Part shown: positions 1-5,542 of the stretch, piece by piece
Layout: each line of letters opens with the position of its first letter
Numbering within the stretch: the first letter of the stretch is position 1
NCBI GenBank assembly: GCA_029561505.1
Contig: JAKQXK010000642.1
Coordinates: 1 to 5,542 of the forward strand
Length of the DNA stretch: 5,542 nucleotides
Direction: 5' to 3'
Origin: Spirochaetota bacterium
Lineage (GTDB): Bacteria; Spirochaetota; Leptospiria; Turneriellales; Turneriellaceae
Notes under the pieces: model-generated
Database searches by the model: none
What the model saw: only the letters and a program-made list of their open reading frames with translations
What the model was told of the DNA's origin: nothing
Program-made: the position numbers and the translations under genes

Positions 1-671
1 AAGAGGTCGCCGCGGTCACCCGGGTTCTTGCGCCGATCGCCGATGATACCATAGACGATCTTGTCGAGTTTTGCCTGCGCTTCCCTCAGCCGCAGCGTCG
101 CGGGTAGAGGCAGCATGTTCAGAATCTCGGTGAACGGATTCAGAATTCTATCCATGTTGTTCAGAATCACTTCGAGAGCTTCGGCAACAGTGTCTGCTTC
201 GGCTGAAACGTCGGCGTCAAAAAGTGTCTTGTTCACTATCGCGAGAGTCAGCCGCATCATGAGCTGGTTGGCATCGACTTGAACGCCAACTGGGTATGCG
301 CCGACATGTCGTTCTGATATCCTCACTATTTCTTCTGCATATTTCATCAGCCTGCCGCGCGCGAATGCGGGTGAAGAAAGGCGGCGCTGGCGTTTGTGAA
401 AGTCGCCTTCGCTCGTGAGCAAACCGTCGCCGAGCAGTGCTTTCGCAAGTTGCAGGCCGCGGCTTTTGCGAAAATTTTTTGGTTGTTCGATCAGAACTTC
501 GTGAATGAGGTCGGGGTGCGAGAAAAGGCGAGCTTCCCGGCCGAAGACAGAAAAGCGCGCTACATCACCGTATTTGGCGGCAAGCTGAGCAAAAAATTCA
601 GGTGGATTTTCCCTGAGGCTAAGTATGCTGCCGACAAAAGGCAGCTCGACCGGTCCCTGTGCGTGAGGCAT
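1..671 (-). CDS. Cytochrome P450, N-terminal half (3' end cut by window edge)
   Basis: Reading leftward from an ATG at 671-669, the frame stays open for 223 codons to the left edge. The protein starts MPHAQGPVELPFVGS, the proline-rich hinge typical of P450s. It continues with the A-helix/beta-1 region (residues 23-60: KYGDVARF, then LFSHPDLIHEVL), the B/B' region KNFRKSRGLQ (65-74), and the C-helix signature LLTSEGDFHKRQRRL (84-98). There R96/R97 would contact a haem propionate and H92 sits where many P450s have Trp, a common bacterial variant. PAF follows at 101-103. The remainder corresponds to helices D to G, ending in DRRKNPGDRGDL, which usually precedes the I helix. P450s are about 400-460 residues, so this is roughly half; the oxygen-activation motif, ExxR and haem-ligand Cys lie outside the window. 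Expected role: haem monooxygenase acting with a redox partner; substrate unknown. No transmembrane anchor is visible. An in-frame TGA 11 codons upstream fixes this start, although no Shine-Dalgarno is seen. The family call is secure, the subfamily is not. Confidence 0.93.
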   Translation of the reverse strand, partial: MPHAQGPVELPFVGSILSLRENPPEFFAQLAAKYGDVARFSVFGREARLFSHPDLIHEVLIEQPKNFRKSRGLQLAKALLGDGLLTSEGDFHKRQRRLSSPAFARGRLMKYAEEIVRISERHVGAYPVGVQVDANQLMMRLTLAIVNKTLFDADVSAEADTVAEALEVILNNMDRILNPFTEILNMLPLPATLRLREAQAKLDKIVYGIIGDRRKNPGDRGDL

Positions 672-810
672 ACCGGGACAAACCGAATGCCCGGCACGGT
701 GTCAATGAATCGGCGCGGGGTCATGGTGCCAGTTTTTTATCGGCGCAGCCGTGCGTGTTGGTGCAAAAAGATTTACCTGACAATCGCTGCGCCTTTGTTG
801 CCGAACGCGA
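672..810. promoter_or_regulatory. Divergent intergenic region between P450 and cyclic-di-GMP enzyme genes
   Basis: This 139-bp gap separates the two divergent start codons, so both promoters should lie here unless transcripts begin further inside. It holds A/T-rich patches in otherwise GC-rich sequence (732-740, ttttttatc; 764-775, caaaaagattta) that could contribute -10 elements. I found no convincing paired -35/-10 for sigma-70 on either strand. On the minus strand a TTGTCA at 785-780 resembles a -35, but nothing like TATAAT follows at 16-18 bp. Neither gene has a purine-rich ribosome binding site just before its start, so translation may be leaderless or SD-independent. The region assignment follows from gene layout; no specific site is proven. 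Confidence 0.45.
673..694. repeat. Short inverted repeat just upstream of the P450 start
   Basis: CCGGG at 673-677 and CCCGG at 690-694 are perfect complements separated by 12 bases. In the P450 transcript this would be a 5-bp GC stem ending one base before the ATG, so it could mask the start or act as a small operator half-site pair. Five base pairs in GC-rich DNA can easily occur by chance, so this is recorded as a visible structure without a claimed function. Confidence 0.2.
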
Positions 811-3800
811 ATGTTTTTCTCTCGCTCTCATCTACGCGCTGCGCCGCGCGCGCTGGTTTCTCAGCTGCCGTTCGCCCTGGGGTTTGTTCTCTTATACGTT
901 GCAGCCGCGATATTCGTGCTGCGTTACTTCACCTATAACGGAGTTGTCGCCATTTTCTGGCCCCCCACGGGCCTTGCGCTCGCCGCAGTGCTGGTGAAGG
1001 GCAGGGGCTGTCTCGCTCTCGTGCTCATCGCCGCTTTTGTGGCGAACACGATCGCCGGCATAGCGCCGGGCACGGCCGTCGTCTTCACTCTCGCCAACAC
1101 TTTGCAGGCCTGGCTCGGCTACGAAGCGCTGAACTTTCGCAGCAGCAGCGCGCACACGCTCGGCCATGCAAATGAATATTTTCGTATAGTTGTGCGTTCT
1201 GTGATTCTGGCCCCCGTACCGAGCGCGATGATTGGCGCCACCACGTTGCATTTTGCCGGCCTTACTCAGCAGAATTGGTTAACAAATTTTCAGCACTGGT
1301 GGATGGGCGACTCACTCGGGGTTTTGGTGCTGACGCCCCTGTTGCTCGTCTGGCGGCGGGTACCTGAAAGCTGGTACGCCTCGCGCCAATGGGTCGAAGG
1401 TATGCTGGGGCTCGTTCTCTCTGTTTTAGCGGGCCAGATTGTGTTTGCGGGCTGGTTTGCAGACGTGTTTCGCGACTATTCGCACGGGTTTGTGCTGTTT
1501 GTTTTTGTATCCTGGGCGGCGGTGCGTTTTGGCAGGCATGCCACGGCAGTCATCATCGGTATTCTGGTGTTGCAGATTCTCTATGGCGTGCTGAACCACA
1601 GCGGCTATTTCTATCGCAGCACTACGGGTATGCCGCTCACCAGCATCTGGCTCTATATTTTCATTCTCGCATTTGTAGGCATGGCTCTGGCAATTTTCGT
1701 ACACGAACGAAAAAATTCATTGTGTGAGCTGACGCGCGCGCGTGAATACCTTGAGCAGGTTACCGAAATCGCGCGCGTCGGTGGCTGGCAGATGGATGTC
1801 GTGACAGGCGCGATGCAGTTCTCGCGCGAAGCCTTGCGCATCGCCGAGATGCCGCTCGACCGGCAGCCAACTATGCAAGAGGCCTTCGATGCTCTCGAGC
1901 CCCAATACCGTGAGGCGCACGTTCAGCGGGTTCAGGCCGCGATCGAACAGGGAACCCCCTGGGACACCGAATTCGGCATGGTGACGCCTTCAGGGCGAAA
2001 GTTGTGGGTGCGATCTCAGGGAGCCGCAGTCATAGAAAACGGAAAGACCGTCAGGCTCTTCGGTACGGTGCACGATCTCACCGACCGGCGCGAAAAAGAA
2101 CTCGCTCTCAAAAAAAGCGATCTCGAATTCAGGCGCCTTGTCGAGACTGCCGAAGAGGGCATCTGGACAATCGACGCGGCTGGCAATACCACGTTTGTCA
2201 ACGAACGCATGGCCGATATTCTTGGCTATTCACCCGGCGAAATGCTCGGCAAACCCTTTACCGCGTTCATGAGCGCTGAGCGCCGCGGGCCGGCGTTGCA
2301 GCTTCTGCAGCGCAGAAATGAAGGCATACAAGAGGTGCACGAATTCTGTCTTCAAGACAAGGGCGGTCGCGAAGTCTGGACCCTCGCCAGCACCAACCCG
2401 ATTCGCAGCGAAGACGGCGAAGTCATCGGCGCTTTGGCGATGATCACCGATGTTACAGCGCGCAAACGCGTCGAACGCGAATTGCAGCTCAGCGAAGAGC
2501 GCTATCGTCACCTCGTCGAGAGCGCCTCTGACGGCATTATCGTGCACGTCGGCGGCTTCATTGCCTTCGCGAACGATGCGGCCTTGCGTATGGTCGGTGC
2601 CACAAGCGACAGGGAAATTATCGGACGCAATGCACTCGATTTCGTCGCGCCCGATTTCAGGCAAATGGTGATCGAACGCATGAAAATCGTGAATACGCCC
2701 GGGGGCAGAGCGCCCGCGGTCGAAGAGAAGTTCGTGCGTCTCGACGGCAGCACGCTTGATGTTGAGGTCTCGGCGACGGGCACACGGTTTAATGACGCGA
2801 ATGCGACAATGGTTGTCATTCGTGATATCTCTGAGCGCAAGAATGCCGAAGAACAGATTCGCTATCTCGGTCAGCACGATCTTTTGACTGGTTTGCCAAA
2901 CCGCGCGCTATTTGCCGACCGGCTGACGCAGTCTATCTCGTTTGCGGCCGCGCACAAAAAGAGTTTCGCGCTGCTTTTTCTTGATCTGGATCATTTCAAA
3001 AAAATCAACGATTCGCACGGCCACCAGGTCGGAGACCGATTCTTGCGCCAGGTGTCTGGGCGGCTGCTCGAATGTGTCGGCCCGCTCGATACCGCCTCGC
3101 GGCAGGGTGGCGATGAATTCAGCATCATTATCGCAGAGCTTGAGCACGCTGATGAAGCCGCATTTATGGCACGCAAGATCTGCGAAGCGCTGTCGTCGCC
3201 TTTTCAGGTTGATACACTGCGCCTCAATGCCTCGGTCAGCGTTGGCATCGCGATGTACCCCAAAGACGGCACGCACGCAGAAGAGCTGCTGCGTAATGCC
3301 GACATTGCCATGTACCATGCCAAAGGCAGCGGACGCAACCAGTTTCAGTTCTTCTCAGAAGAACTCAACAGAACAACGCACGAGCGGCTTGAAATCGAGG
3401 CCGCGATCACCGGCGCGCTTGAGAAAAACGAGTTCGAAGTATATTATCAGCCACAGTTGAACCTCGCGTCGGGCCAGATTGAATCATGCGAGGCTCTTAT
3501 ACGCTGGAACCACGCGACCAAAGGGCTGATGGGCCCGGGCGAGTTCATTTCGGTGGCCGAAGAATCTGGCCATATCGATGCGATTGGTCGCTGGGTGCTG
3601 CGCCGTGTTGCCGCAGATTTTGCAGAATTTGCCCGAGCCGGTTACCCACAGATGCGCTTGTCTGTGAACGTGAGCGCTCCGCAAATGCGCGTTCATGATT
3701 TTGCGGCATATATTTCGGGCATTATCACCGAACACAAGATTTCAGTCGGGCGGCTTGAACTCGAAGTGACCGAAAGCATATTGATGAGCGACACCGAACA

Positions 3801-4161
3801 GGCAATTAAAACTATCAGCAATCTCACTGCGCAGGGCGTGAGATTCTCTATCGATGATTTCGGCACGGGTTATTCTTCGCTGAGCTATCTCAGATCTCTG
3901 AAGATTCACCATTTAAAAATTGACCGGTCTTTCGTCGCAGACGTGATCAGCGACCCCGACGACGCGACCATCGTGCGCGCGATTATCAGTCTTGCGCACA
4001 GCCTGCGCTTAACGGCTATCGCCGAGGGTGTCGAAACAGAAGAACAGCTGCGCTTTCTGCGCGAGCACGGCTGCGACATGGTGCAGGGTTTCTTGCTCGC
4101 CCGTCCGATGCCCCTCGCCGAATGCCTTGCCTTTGCAAAATCTTATAAGCCGTCGACCTGA
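811..4161 (+). CDS. Membrane-anchored MASE1-PAS-PAS-PAS-GGDEF-EAL cyclic-di-GMP enzyme
   Basis: This 1116-residue inner-membrane sensor would make and/or break cyclic-di-GMP. Residues about 14-298 form a MASE1 domain of about eight helices, with IFWPPTG (48-54) and WWMGDSLGVLVLTPLLLVW (163-181; key residues G166, D167, P177). Three cytoplasmic PAS domains follow, roughly 311-428 (GGWQMD type), 438-551 and 564-676, each ending in a PAC-like strand (HDLTDR, DVTARK, RDISER). The GGDEF domain (about 683-852) has DLLTGLPNR (690-698), metal-site D725 in LDLDHFKKIND, and intact GGDEF at 766-770. The I-site position reads GPLD (757-760), so the RxxD arginine is missing. The EAL domain (about 868-1112) keeps EALIRW (894-899), N953, E985 in ELEVTES, DDFGTG (1015-1020), K1036, E1072 and QGFLLARP (1092-1099), the expected phosphodiesterase set. 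Both activities therefore look possible; dominance cannot be read from sequence. ATG 811 is the first start after an in-frame TGA at 778 and sits just before TM1, but no Shine-Dalgarno is seen. The ligand is unknown. Confidence 0.97.
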   Translation: MFFSRSHLRAAPRALVSQLPFALGFVLLYVAAAIFVLRYFTYNGVVAIFWPPTGLALAAVLVKGRGCLALVLIAAFVANTIAGIAPGTAVVFTLANTLQAWLGYEALNFRSSSAHTLGHANEYFRIVVRSVILAPVPSAMIGATTLHFAGLTQQNWLTNFQHWWMGDSLGVLVLTPLLLVWRRVPESWYASRQWVEGMLGLVLSVLAGQIVFAGWFADVFRDYSHGFVLFVFVSWAAVRFGRHATAVIIGILVLQILYGVLNHSGYFYRSTTGMPLTSIWLYIFILAFVGMALAIFVHERKNSLCELTRAREYLEQVTEIARVGGWQMDVVTGAMQFSREALRIAEMPLDRQPTMQEAFDALEPQYREAHVQRVQAAIEQGTPWDTEFGMVTPSGRKLWVRSQGAAVIENGKTVRLFGTVHDLTDRREKELALKKSDLEFRRLVETAEEGIWTIDAAGNTTFVNERMADILGYSPGEMLGKPFTAFMSAERRGPALQLLQRRNEGIQEVHEFCLQDKGGREVWTLASTNPIRSEDGEVIGALAMITDVTARKRVERELQLSEERYRHLVESASDGIIVHVGGFIAFANDAALRMVGATSDREIIGRNALDFVAPDFRQMVIERMKIVNTPGGRAPAVEEKFVRLDGSTLDVEVSATGTRFNDANATMVVIRDISERKNAEEQIRYLGQHDLLTGLPNRALFADRLTQSISFAAAHKKSFALLFLDLDHFKKINDSHGHQVGDRFLRQVSGRLLECVGPLDTASRQGGDEFSIIIAELEHADEAAFMARKICEALSSPFQVDTLRLNASVSVGIAMYPKDGTHAEELLRNADIAMYHAKGSGRNQFQFFSEELNRTTHERLEIEAAITGALEKNEFEVYYQPQLNLASGQIESCEALIRWNHATKGLMGPGEFISVAEESGHIDAIGRWVLRRVAADFAEFARAGYPQMRLSVNVSAPQMRVHDFAAYISGIITEHKISVGRLELEVTESILMSDTEQAIKTISNLTAQGVRFSIDDFGTGYSSLSYLRSLKIHHLKIDRSFVADVISDPDDATIVRAIISLAHSLRLTAIAEGVETEEQLRFLREHGCDMVQGFLLARPMPLAECLAFAKSYKPST

Positions 4162-4173
4162 CACCGCTCAGGT
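4156..4173. terminator. Palindrome spanning both convergent stop codons; possible weak bidirectional terminator
   Basis: ACCTGA (4156-4161) and TCAGGT (4168-4173) are perfect inverted copies flanking a 6-base loop, CACCGC. The TGA of the plus-strand gene is in the left arm and the TGA of the minus-strand transporter is in the right arm. A G-U pair could extend the stem by one (4155/4174). On the plus strand TTCTTCGGG follows and on the minus strand GTCGACGGC follows, so no strong U-tract exists on either side. It could act as a weak or factor-assisted bidirectional terminator, or be a by-product of two genes ending with similar codons. No other terminator fits in the 6-bp gap. Confidence 0.3.
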
Positions 4174-5542
4174 TTCTTCGGGATATGCCTCGATGCCGTG
4201 CTCGATAATGTCTAGGCCTTCAATCTCTTCTGATTCAGGCACGCGCAGGCCAATAAACGGTACATGCTTCATAAACATAAAGACCATGAAAGAAATCGGG
4301 AATGCCCAGAGAAAGGCCACCCCGACCCCGAGAGCCTGAATGCCGAGCTGCGCAGAGTCGCCGCCGTAGAAGAGGCCCGCCGGCCCTGCGCCAAATTTTG
4401 GGTTCGCAAAAAAGCCGATCGCCAGAGTGCCCCAGGCGCCGCAAAAACCATGCACAGATACCGCACCTACGGGGTCGTCAATCTTGAGCCAGTCGAGCAG
4501 CAGAACGCAATACACAACGAGTACACCCGCCACGGCGCCAATTGCCACGGCGCCTTTTGCATCGACATTATTGCAACCGGCCGTAATGGCAACGAGGCCG
4601 CCTAAAATTCCGTTCACGACCATGCTCACATCGGGGCGCTTAAACAGCAACCACGAGGTGATGATCGCCGTCATGCCACCAGCGCAGGCCGCGAGGTTAG
4701 TCGTGATGGCGATAATCGCGAAGTTACCGTCTTTGACGACGCCGGTTGAGCCTGGGTTAAACCCAAACCACCCGAACCACAAAATAAACATACCGAGCAC
4801 CGACATGCTCATGTTGTGCCCGAGAATCGGTTTGACTTCATGATGGCTGCCGAATTTTCCGATGCGCGGGCCGAGCGCGATAGTACCTGCGAGGCCCATC
4901 CAGCCGCCAAGCGAGTGCACGACTGTCGAACCTGCGAAATCGATGAAACCCTTCTTGGCGAGCCAGCCGACATTGTTCGTGTCGAGCAGGTTCGACCAAA
5001 CCATGCTGCCGAACAGCGGATAAATGATCGAACTGCAGATGAGGGAAAAAAATACATACGAAATAAATTTCGTGCGTTCGGCCATCGCTCCCGACACGAT
5101 TGTCGCCGCGGTACCCGCGAATACCATCTGAAAAAACAAGAAGCCATAATTGAATGCAATCGGCTTGCCATCTGAACCTTCGAGCAATTTCTCAAACATC
5201 CACGGTGAACCAAAACCTAAACCGGTAATGAGTTGTGGCCCAAACATCAGCGAAAAGCCTAAGAGCCAAAAACCCAGCGAGCCGACCAAAAAGTCAGAGA
5301 TATTTTTCATGAGAATATTGACGGCATTTTTCTTGCGCGAGAAGCCAGTTTCGACATACGCAAAACCAGCCTGCATAAAAAAGACAAGCACGCTCGCGAC
5401 GACGAGCCACAGCAAATCTGTTTCGCCGCGCAGAGTCTTGATTGCCTCTTCGGCGTTGAATGTGGCTGGCTTCGCTTCGTCGGCCGCCACGAGAGCCGCT
5501 GAACTGCCAATAGCTGCGAGCGAAAAAATGAGGATTGCCCGT
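4168..5542 (-). CDS. amt: Amt-family ammonium transporter, 5' end cut by window edge
   Basis: This is a trimeric inner-membrane ammonium channel/transporter. From the internal GTG at 5490 it reads 440 residues to TGA 4170-4168. Numbered from that GTG, about eleven hydrophobic segments span residues 26-410, with signature stretches ETGFSRKKNAVNILMKN (47-63), DFAGSTVVHSLGGW (184-197) and FGWFGFNPGST (239-249). Expected functional residues are present: F124 and F244 (phenylalanine gate), W165 and S248 (periplasmic ammonium site), D184, and the twin pore histidines H192 and H347, corresponding to E. coli AmtB F107/F215/W148/S219/D160/H168/H318. The W-to-D loop is about seven residues longer than in AmtB. 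The C-terminal tail (415-437, GLRV...GLDIIEHGIEAY) is the conserved cytoplasmic coupling segment that PII proteins act on. The frame stays open above the GTG to the right edge and encodes a signal-peptide-like stretch, so the real start is probably beyond 5542. No PII (glnK) gene is visible; in many bacteria it sits beside amt. Confidence 0.96.
   Translation of the reverse strand, partial: RAILIFSLAAIGSSAALVAADEAKPATFNAEEAIKTLRGETDLLWLVVASVLVFFMQAGFAYVETGFSRKKNAVNILMKNISDFLVGSLGFWLLGFSLMFGPQLITGLGFGSPWMFEKLLEGSDGKPIAFNYGFLFFQMVFAGTAATIVSGAMAERTKFISYVFFSLICSSIIYPLFGSMVWSNLLDTNNVGWLAKKGFIDFAGSTVVHSLGGWMGLAGTIALGPRIGKFGSHHEVKPILGHNMSMSVLGMFILWFGWFGFNPGSTGVVKDGNFAIIAITTNLAACAGGMTAIITSWLLFKRPDVSMVVNGILGGLVAITAGCNNVDAKGAVAIGAVAGVLVVYCVLLLDWLKIDDPVGAVSVHGFCGAWGTLAIGFFANPKFGAGPAGLFYGGDSAQLGIQALGVGVAFLWAFPISFMVFMFMKHVPFIGLRVPESEEIEGLDIIEHGIEAYPEET
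5482..5542 (-). other. Predicted signal peptide of the ammonium transporter (start outside window)
   Basis: In frame with and upstream of the GTG at 5490, the codons from 5541 downward read RAILIFSLAAIGSSAALVAA, then DEAKPA. That is a basic residue, a hydrophobic core and small residues before a plausible signal peptidase I site (AlaAla|Asp, near 5482/5481). No stop codon and no ATG, GTG or TTG occurs in this frame between 5491 and 5541. Some Amt proteins, including E. coli AmtB, carry a cleaved signal peptide and have a periplasmic mature N-terminus, which fits. The initiating codon must lie to the right of the window. The alternative is that GTG 5490 is the true start and the upstream frame is open by chance, which is less likely given its composition. 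Confidence 0.75.

Noticed and set aside
764..786. Possible sigma-70 promoter on either strand in the divergent gap
   Set aside because: TTGTCA on the minus strand lacks a matching -10 at the right distance, and the plus-strand A/T patch lacks a -35. I could not defend specific hexamers.
396..938. Plus-strand 180-residue ORF overlapping the P450 and the start of the cyclic-di-GMP gene
   Set aside because: It is antisense to clear P450 coding sequence, overlaps the MASE1 start in another frame, and its Arg/Ser/Cys-rich translation matches no family.
2230..2877. Minus-strand 215-residue ORF opposite PAS2-PAS3
   Set aside because: It lies wholly inside a strongly supported coding region on the other strand. 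Its translation has no recognisable domain, and long antisense frames are common in GC-rich genes.
2942..3460. Plus-strand 172-residue ORF inside the GGDEF domain
   Set aside because: Out-of-frame shadow of the GGDEF/EAL coding sequence, with Ser/Arg/Cys-rich low-information composition.
4427..4843. Plus-strand ORF antisense to the transporter, with a Thr/Ala/Pro-rich translation
   Set aside because: The transporter on the minus strand explains the whole region, including all pore residues. This frame has no independent support.
1..5542. CRISPR arrays, tRNA or rRNA genes, insertion sequences, phage attachment sites
   Set aside because: No regularly spaced long repeats, transposase-like reading frames, terminal inverted repeats or structural RNA patterns were visible. 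The window is almost entirely filled by three ordinary coding sequences.

Overview
The window holds three protein-coding genes on both strands with almost no spare sequence. Two of them run off the window edges. From left to right they are: the N-terminal half of a cytochrome P450 on the minus strand (671 down to the left edge); a 139-bp divergent intergenic region (672-810); a large membrane-anchored cyclic-di-GMP enzyme on the plus strand (811-4161; MASE1, three PAS domains, GGDEF, EAL); and an Amt-family ammonium transporter on the minus strand (4168 to the right edge). The last two genes converge, with only 6 bp between their stop codons.

The organism is a bacterium with moderately high GC coding sequence and a rich signalling repertoire. 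The MASE1-PAS-GGDEF-EAL architecture, a bacterial single-chain P450 and an Amt protein with a probable signal peptide fit a free-living, metabolically versatile bacterium, probably with a Gram-negative envelope. A Leptospiraceae-type spirochaete (for example a Turneriella-like organism) is one guess, but no marker gene here fixes the taxon. Neither start codon visible within the window (P450, cyclic-di-GMP enzyme) has a clear Shine-Dalgarno sequence in front of it.

The three genes do not form one pathway. The P450 and the cyclic-di-GMP enzyme are divergent and could share a regulatory region. The transporter belongs to a transcription unit entering from the right, and its usual partner, a PII protein gene, is not visible. 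The strongest results are: (1) the P450 is an open-ended gene on the strand opposite several spurious ORFs; (2) the cyclic-di-GMP protein keeps the visible catalytic motifs of both cyclase and phosphodiesterase but has lost the arginine of the inhibitory I-site; (3) the transporter reads through an apparent GTG start into an upstream signal-peptide-like sequence, so its true start probably lies outside the window; (4) a short perfect palindrome contains both convergent stop codons. I see no clearly new multi-gene system. The window looks like ordinary chromosomal sequence with a few details worth checking.
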